This document shows, piece after piece, positions 23,422 to 31,227 of a DNA stretch of 44,388 nt (its first letter is position 1; each line of letters begins with the position of its first letter). A program made the translations under genes and the position numbers. Below the pieces are notes generated by a model. That model ran no database searches. It had not been told where the DNA came from and saw nothing but the letters and a program-made list of their open reading frames with translations. This DNA is from a virus. The stretch is from the IMG/VR virus record IMGVR_UViG_3300023219_000232, positions 1-44,388 of that record; one strand, written 5' to 3'.

Positions 23422-24191
23422 TAATCTTCAAAATCAAGAGTGATAAATCCTCTATTAAATGCAGGGAATGTATCATAAACTGTACTATCAAATACCCCGC
23501 CAGTTCGCCTGAAAAGAACAATTACAGTATCAGTGATAGAACCAACACCACCATCTATGTCCCCGGTAGCGCTATTAAAAATTTCAAGTGGAGTATAAAT
23601 TCCATCGCCATCATCCCTGATGATAACATTGACTTTTCTAATCAGCTTAAATACATCAGTTGCCAGTCCATGTGATATGCTCACAAATCCCGTAGCATTC
23701 ATATCCCAATCGCCTATGTCAAATGTTTTGGTCTTGATTGGTGTTTCAACACCGGCTTTATCAGTTACTGATCTTAAATCGGAAAAGTTGTTATCATCAA
23801 ATCTCAGGGGTCCGGTAGTGCCTGTTACGCTGGCTCTGTTTACTTCATAAGTACTGATAGACGCCCCGTTTCGGAAGGTCTTATCTCCGGCTGTATCGAA
23901 AGTGGTGGCTTTGACAAACTTGTTATCCGTAGCTGTATTAATTCCTGTCTGTGCGTTTACTTTTATGAGTTCTCCAGCTAACATAATCCATCCCTCTGTA
24001 ATGGCTACGTTTGGGGTTGTTCCAGAAGCTACCACACCTTGTACTATGAAGTTATCACCATATCCTCTCAAGAGATGATTTAAGGCAACGTATATGCCTT
24101 GATTTCCTGCTATGGTTCTACCTAAAAACCATCTTATATCATCTAATACGAAAGGAAATCCTCCGGTGCCAGTTGTTGCGAGTTTGTCCAT
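23421..24191 (-). CDS. Tail fibre/baseplate-associated protein
   Basis: 256 aa. Beta-rich, with GNQGIYVALNHLLRGYGDNF, GWIMLAGELIKVNAQTG, and a C-terminal domain with SITDTVIVLFRRTGGVF. The I-x-x-G-W-x-x-x-x-G-E motif is common in phage fibre connector proteins. It follows the gpI-like gene, so it may be the fibre that attaches to the baseplate wedge. Confidence 0.55.
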   Translation of the reverse strand: MDKLATTGTGGFPFVLDDIRWFLGRTIAGNQGIYVALNHLLRGYGDNFIVQGVVASGTTPNVAITEGWIMLAGELIKVNAQTGINTATDNKFVKATTFDTAGDKTFRNGASISTYEVNRASVTGTTGPLRFDDNNFSDLRSVTDKAGVETPIKTKTFDIGDWDMNATGFVSISHGLATDVFKLIRKVNVIIRDDGDGIYTPLEIFNSATGDIDGGVGSITDTVIVLFRRTGGVFDSTVYDTFPAFNRGFITLDFED

Positions 24192-24194
24192 GAT

Positions 24195-24881
24195 CTATGT
24201 TAATGAATTAAAAAATTGATTTGTTATGTTCCCTTTCTCCACCCCTTCAAATGACCTACCGGCAGAGTTGAATAATCTTACCTGGTTCTTGAATCTTTCA
24301 TCTGAGTAATTAATCTGTCCTGTTATTGACAGTGGTATATCTATTCTGTAATTAAATGGGAATTCATCTTCGACACTGAATAGGAATGTAATGGTGCTGT
24401 CAATCACCCAAAAAGTAGCGTTGGGAGGTTGCTGGTTTGTATTATCTGCTATGCACTTGAAAATTGTATTGTCCTCCATCACATAATCTTCCGGGGATGC
24501 TATGTAATCGGTAGTGGGGTCCCAATTATTGTAAAAAAATACCGGATCGGATTGCTCTGCATCATTGAACAGATACAATACCTCGCTCACGTTATTATTG
24601 ACTATTACAATGCCTTCATTGATCGGATCCCATCTATTGTTCAGATACTTCTCCAGATATATGGTACGTGCATCAAAAAGGAGAAATTCATTAATGAACA
24701 ATTGAAATTGATACAGTGATGGGTTCTTTTGCCCAAAACTCTCAATCACCACATTGTTATTATTTAGCGTCTGCAGCGGCTTGATTGCAGAGAATATGTA
24801 TTTCAGAAAGTCGCTTTTCCGCAAGAAATGAGGAAGCGCCTGGAATGATAATTCTCTGAAGTTTACGTTAAAAACTGACAT
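24195..24881 (-). CDS. Baseplate protein, gpI-like candidate, with CBM5/12-like module
   Basis: 228 aa. The N-terminus (LSFQALPHFLRKSDFLKYIFSAIKPLQTL) resembles the wedge proteins that follow gpJ. Residues ~118-160 (NNWDPTTDYIASPEDYVMED ... ATFWVID) look like a CBM5/12-type insert. 3 bases before the next gene. Assignment from order and short motifs. Confidence 0.5.
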   Translation of the reverse strand: MSVFNVNFRELSFQALPHFLRKSDFLKYIFSAIKPLQTLNNNNVVIESFGQKNPSLYQFQLFINEFLLFDARTIYLEKYLNNRWDPINEGIVIVNNNVSEVLYLFNDAEQSDPVFFYNNWDPTTDYIASPEDYVMEDNTIFKCIADNTNQQPPNATFWVIDSTITFLFSVEDEFPFNYRIDIPLSITGQINYSDERFKNQVRLFNSAGRSFEGVEKGNITNQFFNSLT

Positions 24882-24887
24882 TGTTTT

Positions 24888-25916
24888 TTAAGTACTGATA
24901 AATGTTAAATTGCTGATTGTTTTCCAATCCGTTGGGTTTTGGTCGGGTTGTTTGTTGGTGTTATTTGTTAATGCCTCATATACTATTTGATTGAATCTTA
25001 CCTGATTTCCTATTACATAAGCGGTCACAGGGCTCCAATCGGATGGCGTAAGTATAAGAATCGGGGAGGGATCGGTTACGTAATATCCAGCGTTTGGCAG
25101 GTTTGTCTGGGTCAGCGTTGCCAGTATATCCTCAAAAGTCAATAATCCGAACTTCGCCTCCACTACATCGGCAATAACATTCTCAACCCCTCGCGCCAAT
25201 TGTATGGCATCGGTCAAATCCTGCACCCTGAATGTTGAATCAAATGGCAGCCCTTCAATATATCCGTCAATAGCAACCTGTACTGGACTTGTACCATCTT
25301 CGATTAGTGTTCCGTCCGCTTTTAATACAAGGGGATCAAATACAATTGTATATGCTAATTTTAGCGTGTCAGGGTCATCGCTTATTACTATTGTCTTGGT
25401 GCCGGCTATTTTGTACTGATCAAGATACGCCTCAAAGGCGGTTTTTTCTGCTGTCGTTAGCTTTTCCAGCCCTCCCACACCATCATCCTTGGCTACCTTT
25501 AATGTGACCAGTTGATTAATATCCCTTGCCGATGCCTGTTCAATTATTTGTTTTGCCAATGCCTCTGTCGATGTGGTGTCTGCATATACGAATATCTCGT
25601 TGATGAATTCAAGTTCATCCCCGTTTTGGAATTTCTTGGCTTCATTCACATACCACCTGGTAACTCCGGGGGTTATCTCTAAAGCCCTTTTCTCTATGTC
25701 CGCAACATGCTTATCGAATAATTGTTCATGTACAAATACCTCGAAAGCGACAACCCAAAATAGAAGTCGCCAGATAGCGACCTTTGAAGCCGTTGTCAAA
25801 TCGGTTAGGAATGTTTGTGCGCTGTCGGGGTTGGGTACAAGCGTATCCAAGCTACTGAAGGTTTCTTTTTCAGTAATTATCTCATCGAAGATTTGTTGTA
25901 TTGTGCGAGATGCCAT
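24888..25916 (-). CDS. Baseplate gpJ-like protein with C-terminal CBM5/12-like module
   Basis: 342 aa. Helical N-terminus (DIEKRALEITPGVTRWYVNEAKKFQ), then the gpJ-like core (IEQASARDINQLVTLKVAKDD, LEAYLDQYKIAG-like EAYLDQYKIAGTKTIVIS). At the end is SDWSPVTAYVIGNQVRFNQI, VYEALTNNTNKQPDQNPTDWK, a CBM5/12-type module (W-S-x-x-T-x-Y-x-x-G-x-x-V-x-x-x-x-x-x-Y-x-A). Located between portal and gpF-like genes, far from the hub-spike-gp25 group. Confidence 0.6.
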   Translation of the reverse strand: MASRTIQQIFDEIITEKETFSSLDTLVPNPDSAQTFLTDLTTASKVAIWRLLFWVVAFEVFVHEQLFDKHVADIEKRALEITPGVTRWYVNEAKKFQNGDELEFINEIFVYADTTSTEALAKQIIEQASARDINQLVTLKVAKDDGVGGLEKLTTAEKTAFEAYLDQYKIAGTKTIVISDDPDTLKLAYTIVFDPLVLKADGTLIEDGTSPVQVAIDGYIEGLPFDSTFRVQDLTDAIQLARGVENVIADVVEAKFGLLTFEDILATLTQTNLPNAGYYVTDPSPILILTPSDWSPVTAYVIGNQVRFNQIVYEALTNNTNKQPDQNPTDWKTISNLTFIST

Positions 25917-25919
25917 TAT

Positions 25920-26096
25920 TTATGGGCGTTTAAGTATTGCTACTATTTGAAATGTTGAATTGTCATTATGAGGTTTAGCTGCCATTGTCATCAACACTTT
26001 GTATCTGATTTCGGCTAATGCCTCATCTAATGCTATTCCATCGCCTTTATTGCGACAGATAGGTGTTATTGTTGCTTGTGTTATTTGCATTTCCAT
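25920..26096 (-). CDS. Small hypothetical protein
   Basis: 58 aa, from the ATG at 26096 sharing TAATG with the portal stop. Short alpha/beta protein (ITQATITPICRNKGDGIALD, LDEALAEIRYKVL, FQIVAILKRP). The stop falls just before the gpJ-like ATG. Not recognised. Confidence 0.5.
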   Translation of the reverse strand: MEMQITQATITPICRNKGDGIALDEALAEIRYKVLMTMAAKPHNDNSTFQIVAILKRP

Positions 26097-27352
26097 TATA
26101 CAAAATTCTCATATAATTTTGCCACATCATTCATTATCGTTGCTATATTTTCAGGCGGTTCCGGTTCTTCGCCCCTAATTGATTCAACTTTGATGCCTGT
26201 AGCTTCCTCGATGGTTTCTGCTGAATATTGAACTCCCAATGGCAGCAGGTCTTTGATAATATCCTTCTTTTCTATTGTTGTCAGGGTTTCATCTGCCTTA
26301 AATTTAAACTTGTCGCCTTCTTGAAGTATTCCATGAATGATCATTCGCGGAATCAAATCGTCATTTATTACAAATTCTGCTTGCCGCATAAAGGTTATTA
26401 TGAACTTCTGAAATAATCTTTCCTGTACTTCTGCACTGCCAACAAATGCCTTTTCATCAAACACAGCCACTTGTCCTGCAAATCCCTTGCTTATTTCTTC
26501 GTTATCTAACTTGATGGGCTCGATAAATACTTTGGCATCGCCTTTGGCTGCTTCTGCAAATACAATTTCATCATCACGATCAAACACTCCCCAGGCAGCA
26601 GCGCCCATGCGTTGCATCATTTCCTCCATGTTCTTTCTTTTCTTGGTATCGTGGATGTCTGTGCGCCCCTGACGAATAGGCATCCCGAATATCTCGGCAA
26701 ACTCCCACATTTCAGTAAAGAGGTTCTTTTTACTCAGAGCGTGAGGCGTGGCGCCATTGAGCCAACCCATATTATCGTCTTCCTCCCCAATATAAATAAA
26801 CCAATCCTTTAAAGGTGGTTCACGATATGGAAACCCCTTCCTCTCCGTATTAAATATATCAGGTTTTACCAAGTCCCATTCCGGCACTACATTCTCTCTC
26901 GGAACAAGTTTCATCTCAGGGAATCCGTCCTCTATAATATCGCCAAGCTCTATAAGTGAATAACCGAAAAACGTGGCTTCTACCGTATGGTCAAGGAATT
27001 TAAAAAACCATTTCTTCTTAAATAGTTTGGTTTTGTCCTTATCTTCCTCTCCATCTGCATTGATTATCATAAATTCCTTTGCCTTGATCTCGTTTTTGAT
27101 GGATTTGATAATGCCACTGATATGTCCGTCCAGTATTACGTCTTTGTAGATTCTGATAAGTGTATGGCGGCTGGGGATGTCGGGGTCTTCTGCCATTTGC
27201 AGAGCGATTCTCCATTTCCTGACATCCTCGACCTGGCGAAATTGCTGGCGAGCTATAATCTGCTCGGTTATCGCGGTCCGGGTGGGCTGGGGTTTATCGA
27301 CATTTTCTATTTTGCCGAGTGTGATATTAAGATATGGTACTTTCCATGCCAT
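26096..27352 (-). CDS. Portal protein, DUF935 (Mu gp29-like)
   Basis: 418 aa. IPSRHTLIRIYKDVILDGHI, LDHTVEATFFGYSLIELG and LFTEMWEFAEIFGMPIRQGR are DUF935 hallmarks; the late part (FIITFMRQAEFVINDDLIP) also fits. It forms the dodecameric DNA gate at the capsid vertex and docks TerL. One-base overlap with the upstream gene. Confidence 0.85.
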   Translation of the reverse strand: MAWKVPYLNITLGKIENVDKPQPTRTAITEQIIARQQFRQVEDVRKWRIALQMAEDPDIPSRHTLIRIYKDVILDGHISGIIKSIKNEIKAKEFMIINADGEEDKDKTKLFKKKWFFKFLDHTVEATFFGYSLIELGDIIEDGFPEMKLVPRENVVPEWDLVKPDIFNTERKGFPYREPPLKDWFIYIGEEDDNMGWLNGATPHALSKKNLFTEMWEFAEIFGMPIRQGRTDIHDTKKRKNMEEMMQRMGAAAWGVFDRDDEIVFAEAAKGDAKVFIEPIKLDNEEISKGFAGQVAVFDEKAFVGSAEVQERLFQKFIITFMRQAEFVINDDLIPRMIIHGILQEGDKFKFKADETLTTIEKKDIIKDLLPLGVQYSAETIEEATGIKVESIRGEEPEPPENIATIMNDVAKLYENFV

Positions 27353-27873
27353 TAGCTTGCTTTATTGATTGCTGTGATTATTTCGTTATACCATTTCATA
27401 ACCTTTGTGGCGTGGTATGGTAAGAACTGTTCTTCATCATAGCCCGGGCAAATAAAATGCATGATGCCGCGTTGATGGGTATAATATATTTCAGGAACCG
27501 GCTGGCTGTCCAAGTGCTCCTGCAGGTTGTCGAAGGCATCGGCTAAAGTGATTGTTTTTCCCTGCATTTTGCCGTCTTTTGGTGCTTTGTAAATAACCGC
27601 CCCGCCTAACTTTTCAAGAGAATCTGCATTTACCCAATGGGTTTCATCATCCATGAAGCGTACCATCTTTACGATATTGCTTTTATTGGCGTGGGTGTGT
27701 GGAATATAAAGACCTGGTTTTCCAGGGGTTCGTTTTCCAGGGGTTCGTTTTCCCTGTTTGATGCAATAGAGAATATCAGTATTGATTGTTTCTGATACCC
27801 ATTCCTGCCCTTCTTTATAGGGTGGCTTGGGCTTTTGTTTAACTAAAGGTTCTTGTTTTTCGCCTATGGTCAT
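27352..27873 (-). CDS. Hypothetical protein with TPGKR tandem repeat
   Basis: 173 aa, ATGA overlap with the small membrane gene. A 15-bp tandem repeat gives GKRTPGKRTPGKPG at about residues 41-54. The rest is soluble with YIPHTHANKSNIVKMVRFMD and PEIYYTHQRGIMHFICPGYD. Lies before the portal gene. Function unknown. Confidence 0.55.
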   Translation of the reverse strand: MTIGEKQEPLVKQKPKPPYKEGQEWVSETINTDILYCIKQGKRTPGKRTPGKPGLYIPHTHANKSNIVKMVRFMDDETHWVNADSLEKLGGAVIYKAPKDGKMQGKTITLADAFDNLQEHLDSQPVPEIYYTHQRGIMHFICPGYDEEQFLPYHATKVMKWYNEIITAINKAS

Positions 27874-27968
27874 AACGATAATACTATTATGATAAGAAGG
27901 GTAAAAGAAATCACCATCGCTAAAACGAATTTATCGGTATCGGGATTCCCATGTGTGTAATTTTCCAT
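27870..27968 (-). CDS. 32-aa single-TM protein
   Basis: Starts in a TAATG overlap with the gp36-like stop and ends in an ATGA overlap with the next gene. Hydrophilic start (MENYTHGNPDTDKFVLAM) then one TM helix to the end (VISFTLLIIIVLSL). The perfect coupling at both ends argues it is real. Function unknown. Confidence 0.55.
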   Translation of the reverse strand: MENYTHGNPDTDKFVLAMVISFTLLIIIVLSL

Positions 27969-29080
27969 TAGTACCTATGGCTTAATTTCGGCTGACTTCC
28001 ATAAGTTATATTCTGCCCTTTCTGGTCATCATGGAATATTGGTAAATCGGCAGTTACTTTACCTGTGCTTATTTTTTTCATCAGTATCATTGCCTCTGCC
28101 CTGGCATCAATTCTTATATCGGGAATATTGCGGGGGTTGATCAGCTTATGGAGTTGAAATATAGTCAAGACAACGGCAAGGTTTTTGACCATACGGTTGC
28201 GGTTATCACCCTTGATAAATGAGTTGGAAGGCACTACATCCCATTCCTGCGTGTCGGGGGTAAATCCTATAATGCTCAAATCACCACTCAATGAGTTTTC
28301 CCTATCTGTGCCGAATTGGATTGGTATATTGGTAGGGAATTGCTTGACTGCCCTGTCAAAATCATCATGTGCTTGATGGCGCAAATGGATGTGATTATTA
28401 TGGCGATGGTCATGGTGATGTCCCAAAGCTGATATAACACTCGGATCGAAATCAACAACTCCAATAGAATTGGTATCATTTGTGCGGTCCGCTGCTGTAT
28501 AGTAAATGCGTATCCTGGTTTCTATACGTTTTAAGAAAATGGTCTTTGTCTTATCCCAGCCCAATATTGTATCGTGATTGCCGGTGAAATTATTTGCAGT
28601 GAATGAAAATGTAGTATCGGGATTAACCCCTGTGGTTATCTGTTCGGCATGAAATAGTGAAAAGTTCTCAGTTTTATTATCCCATTTGCCCGGTGTAGTT
28701 GCGGGCGTCTCTCCTGCCGCCACAGACGCATTGGCTTCAAAGATATCATCATTGAGTACCGTACTAATTGTTTGCTGAAAACTGACCCTATTGCCTAAAA
28801 CATAGGTTGTGGCAACATCATAAGGCGTCTCAGAATACTCAACCAAATCATTGATCTGATAAGTGTCTGCCTTGACAAAAGGGATTATCTCAGGGAAAAA
28901 CTTTCGCTCATCATAGCGGTGCCGGAGGTGAGTGGCGATAATTTCCTGCACATCGAATTCGGCATTTTGGCGGACTTGCAATAATGTCTTGGCGGTTGTT
29001 TGGCTGGTTTGTTCGAGAATATCGTCTAAATCGGTTTCCCGGATTTCTGTGAAGTAATCCCGAATGCGCAAGAATGCCAT
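27968..29080 (-). CDS. Mu gp36-like (DUF1320) head completion protein, extended
   Basis: 370 aa. The N-terminal DUF1320-like part (MAFLRIRDYFTEIRETDLDD, ... IIATHLRHRYDERKFFPEI) and the C-terminal part (VLTIFQLHKLINPRNIPDIR, then MILMKKISTGKVTADLP) bracket a ~200-residue insert that includes YDVATTYVLGNRVSFQQ (CBM5/12-like) and a His-rich run (HHHDHRHNNHIHLRHQ). Ordinary gp36 proteins are near 150 aa, so the insert doubles the size. TACATTTG, a perfect -7 box, lies 5 nt before the ATG, without a clear -33. Confidence 0.6.
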   Translation of the reverse strand: MAFLRIRDYFTEIRETDLDDILEQTSQTTAKTLLQVRQNAEFDVQEIIATHLRHRYDERKFFPEIIPFVKADTYQINDLVEYSETPYDVATTYVLGNRVSFQQTISTVLNDDIFEANASVAAGETPATTPGKWDNKTENFSLFHAEQITTGVNPDTTFSFTANNFTGNHDTILGWDKTKTIFLKRIETRIRIYYTAADRTNDTNSIGVVDFDPSVISALGHHHDHRHNNHIHLRHQAHDDFDRAVKQFPTNIPIQFGTDRENSLSGDLSIIGFTPDTQEWDVVPSNSFIKGDNRNRMVKNLAVVLTIFQLHKLINPRNIPDIRIDARAEAMILMKKISTGKVTADLPIFHDDQKGQNITYGSQPKLSHRY

Positions 29081-29159
29081 ATCCGCAAATGTACGAAATG
29101 TACAAAGCGATTTTGACTGCCTAAAAAACTTTCTGTAAAAAAGATATTAACACGGAGTT

Positions 29160-29600
29160 GTTGAAACCCCACAAGGAGGTGCGCTGTTTCGTGTATCTCC
29201 CGAATACACAAGGCGGGCGATGGTCTTTCACATCAATAAAGCACGCTGCTCTCCTCTTTGGCTATATGAATGGGAGGGCAGGATTCGATACCTGCATGGA
29301 ATCCATCAGCACATCACAAAAGCAGATTCCACGTGTTCTCTTTCGGATTAAACTGTGATGTTTCGCGCGTCTCATTCCGCCACCTCCCAAATCTTAACCC
29401 CTTTCGGGGCTTGCCCTGTCAATCCTATACAGATCAGATCGAACAACTATCTTATACGTTTTAACAAAGCAGGTCGTAACCCTGCCTGTGTCTCTCCTAT
29501 TGATGCTGCAAACTGTACCCGCAGGATTTTCACCTTACCCCTCTTTTAATCGGGGCTGCCGAGCGGTTACTATCATATCGAAGAGCAGGGCAATATCTCA
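29160..29600 (-). ncRNA. Candidate large structured phage RNA
   Basis: The 530-base stretch 29081-29610 has no gene on either strand with natural codon use. On the minus strand, many helices follow one another: CCCC/GGGG (29555-29552 with 29541-29538), GCAGG-GTTACGA-CCTGC (29485-29469), CCCC-GAAA-GGGG (29409-29398, GNRA loop), a tRNA-like domain (29389-29271), GTGTAT/ATACAC (29209-29191), and GAAAC/GTTTC (29190-29163). TTTG with 21-nt spacer and TATGATAG (29602-29570) could be its promoter. Known large phage RNAs (GOLLD, ROOL) are candidates. I could not match a family. Confidence 0.5.
29271..29389 (-). other. tRNA-like domain with pseudoknot
   Basis: A 7-bp acceptor-like stem (29389-29383 with 29277-29271) is followed by a tRNA-Leu-like D arm (TGGCGGAATGAGACGCGC). 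The T arm (29295-29278) has a 5-bp stem and an 8-nt loop containing TCGAAT, one base longer than normal. Instead of an anticodon arm there is a 7-bp stem (29331-29325 with 29303-29297) whose loop pairs by 8 bp (29318-29311) with upstream 29361-29354, a pseudoknot. No CCA is encoded. Not an ordinary tRNA: there is no credible anticodon loop. Confidence 0.5.
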
Positions 29601-29610
29601 AAGAACTCTA

Positions 29611-29841
29611 TTACTCGTTACTATACTTGAACCAATACAATAATTGGTCGCTAACCGTGTCCCAGGTTTTCTTTTTCAATATGATTGTTTCTGCTCCTAT
29701 TAGATGAACCTCATCGCCTATATTCACATAGAACATTTTTTTGTCTGTGAAATATTTGCTGAGTTCTTTGTCTAATCTTGAAAGGGGGTACGGGCTTGCT
29801 GTTGTTCTTCTTGGTTCAATATACACTAATATTTTTTCCAT
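29611..29841 (-). CDS. Small hypothetical protein
   Basis: 76 aa. Short beta-rich protein (EKILVYIEPRRTTASPYPLS, GDEVHLIGAETIILKKK, DQLLYWFKYSNE). 21 bases after the preceding gene; its stop lies just before the structured-RNA region. Not recognised. Confidence 0.5.
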   Translation of the reverse strand: MEKILVYIEPRRTTASPYPLSRLDKELSKYFTDKKMFYVNIGDEVHLIGAETIILKKKTWDTVSDQLLYWFKYSNE

Positions 29842-29862
29842 AGCTGCAAATATAATCTTTTA

Positions 29863-30198
29863 TCATCTGCCGGCAAACTGAATCCGGTGTCCGGTTGAAC
29901 GTCTTGTGAAATCTGTTTTATCCCTGCCCAAAGCGTATGCTTTGTCCCGCCATTTCTCTGCCAGGTTATCCCCGAATCTGCTTCTTAATTTCTGCATCGA
30001 TATTAAGCGCGGGCATCTGGTTTGCCCTCTGCGATAAAGGCGAATGAAGAAATCACGGTTTACTTTGGTGTCGGAAACGTCCATTGTGTTATATGGTAGT
30101 GAAAATACTTTTGTGAATTTAGTTGCCTGTTTTGTGGTTGCCCCAAATTGGCTTATGGCACTGGCAATAGATTTTATTTCCTTGTCTGTTCGTGTCAT
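29863..30198 (-). CDS. Hypothetical protein, basic
   Basis: 111 aa from the ATG at 30198 in an ATGA overlap (an upstream in-frame start would add 23 residues inside the previous gene). Opens MTRTDKEIKSIASAISQFGA; the second half is rich in Arg/Lys (QKLRSRFGDNLAEKWRDKAY). No family known; possibly nucleic-acid binding, judged only from charge. Confidence 0.5.
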   Translation of the reverse strand: MTRTDKEIKSIASAISQFGATTKQATKFTKVFSLPYNTMDVSDTKVNRDFFIRLYRRGQTRCPRLISMQKLRSRFGDNLAEKWRDKAYALGRDKTDFTRRSTGHRIQFAGR

Positions 30199-30530
30199 TT
30201 CTTTATTGCAAGTCCTTTTGGAATTAATCCGAATACATCGAAGTGTAGTTCTAACGCAACCTGCCACGTGCTGTGCGTAACCCTTCCGTTTAAAATTTCC
30301 TGCTCAAGTGTTTGAACTGAATTGTATGCTGACCACTTAGCGAATGAAAGTCCACATAACCTGTCAAATTCTTTTGTGAGGTCGGATAAGGGGCGGAGGA
30401 GTGGTTTTGCTGATTCTTTGATTCTGCCAATATTTTCAATAGTCATTAAAAATGGACTTGCTACTGGCGTTTTAAACCAGAGCCGATAAGGCAAATAAGG
30501 TGCGAGGTGTTTTAGTTCTAATTTTTCCAT
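30195..30530 (-). CDS. Bacteroidota phage protein of KPLLRPLSDL type
   Basis: 111 aa. MEKLELKHLAPYLPYRL and KPLLRPLSDLTKEF are typical of a small, conserved Bacteroidota phage protein. Its end (LELHFDVFGLIPKGLAIKK) matches in part the end of the 34317-34706 protein (LNLDVHRWIEQGLAIKK), and the last 26 bp around the two stops are identical. A perfect promoter sits 4 nt before the ATG. Function unknown. Confidence 0.6.
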   Translation of the reverse strand: MEKLELKHLAPYLPYRLWFKTPVASPFLMTIENIGRIKESAKPLLRPLSDLTKEFDRLCGLSFAKWSAYNSVQTLEQEILNGRVTHSTWQVALELHFDVFGLIPKGLAIKK

Positions 30531-30534
30531 ACCC

Positions 30535-30566
30535 CAAAACTATGCAACATTAGCCAAATGACCAAA
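30535..30566 (-). promoter_or_regulatory. Leaderless-type promoter before 30195-30530
   Basis: TTTG (30566-30563), 20-nt spacer, TAGTTTTG (30542-30535), then 4 nt to the ATG. Identical geometry to the protease promoter. It falls in a 187-base gap (30531-30717) that otherwise shows no gene. Confidence 0.65.
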
Positions 30567-30717
30567 CTTTTTGTTGCTTTTTTTTCAACTATTTTGTATT
30601 CAGTTAAATTTTTGCGAATTTGCCGTGTGTTGCGTGAACACATTTTTAGCGTTGGGTGGGTTTCAAAACAGGTATTTCGTTAAATACAGGAGAGGAAAAG
30701 GGGTACAAATGGAGGCA

Positions 30718-30957
30718 TTAATTCTTTATCAGATTATAGATGCCCATCCAGTGAGTTTCTTTGTGTGAATTGTCCCCAAATCGTGATAAGTTCATTCCTT
30801 TGGCTGATATTTCTTCCTCTACCCAAGATAGGTGAACGAATCCGATTCCCAAATATTTTATGATGGCTCTGGCTGTATGCTGATTCGGGGCGATTATCTC
30901 TGTCTTGCTTATCTCAGGGACTTTGCCATTCCAGCCGGTTTGTATTGAGTAAGTCAT
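30718..30957 (-). CDS. Small hypothetical protein
   Basis: 79 aa, ATGA overlap with the upstream gene. MTYSIQTGWNGKVPEIS, IIAPNQHTARAIIKYLG and IGFVHLSWVEEEISAKG. Not recognised; lies in the small-gene run after terminase. Confidence 0.5.
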   Translation of the reverse strand: MTYSIQTGWNGKVPEISKTEIIAPNQHTARAIIKYLGIGFVHLSWVEEEISAKGMNLSRFGDNSHKETHWMGIYNLIKN

Positions 30958-31160
30958 TTTATTAGATGGATAAATCTTCTTATTTTCCCTTTCGGATAGG
31001 AAATAGCATCTTCGATTTCATATTTACTAAAAGTGCCGAACTGGCATTTAATAATTCCGACAGGATTGTATAACATCCCCAATAAAACATGCTGACTTCC
31101 ATCGGGTGCCATTAATCGTGTTTCTACAATTTCGGGTTTAGTTGTTTCTCGTTTTGCCAT
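30954..31160 (-). CDS. Small hypothetical protein
   Basis: 68 aa. PEIVETRLMAPDGSQHVLLG and YPKGKIRRFIHLIK. Paired with the 30718 gene by ATGA. A palindrome lies 35 bases upstream. Function unknown. Confidence 0.5.
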   Translation of the reverse strand: MAKRETTKPEIVETRLMAPDGSQHVLLGMLYNPVGIIKCQFGTFSKYEIEDAISYPKGKIRRFIHLIK

Positions 31161-31195
31161 TTTATTTATGGGTTACATTATGTATTTATGTATAT

Positions 31196-31207
31196 GGCAA
31201 TATTGCC
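31196..31207. repeat. 12-bp perfect palindrome between TerL and 31160
   Basis: GGCAATATTGCC. On the minus strand it falls between TTTG (31215-31212) and TACATAAA, the place of a promoter spacer, so it could be an operator. The -7 match is weak. Confidence 0.4.
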
Positions 31208-31227
31208 GGAACAAATATAATAAATTA

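Noticed and set aside
18768-29080. Transposable Mu-like phage
   Set aside because: Mu-like structural genes are present, but a terminase pair is encoded and no A/B transposase or transposon ends are seen in the window.
29158-29358. Plus-strand 66-codon ORF across the structured RNA region
   Set aside because: Crosses the tRNA-like stems, has no natural start or recognisable motif.
29271-29389. tmRNA or standard tRNA
   Set aside because: Too short for tmRNA and no tag ORF; no usable anticodon loop and an 8-nt T loop rule out a standard tRNA.
29500-29560. GGTGAAAATCC resembling a cobalamin riboswitch core
   Set aside because: The other conserved boxes (B12 box and following stem) are not found and the downstream genes have no cobalamin role.
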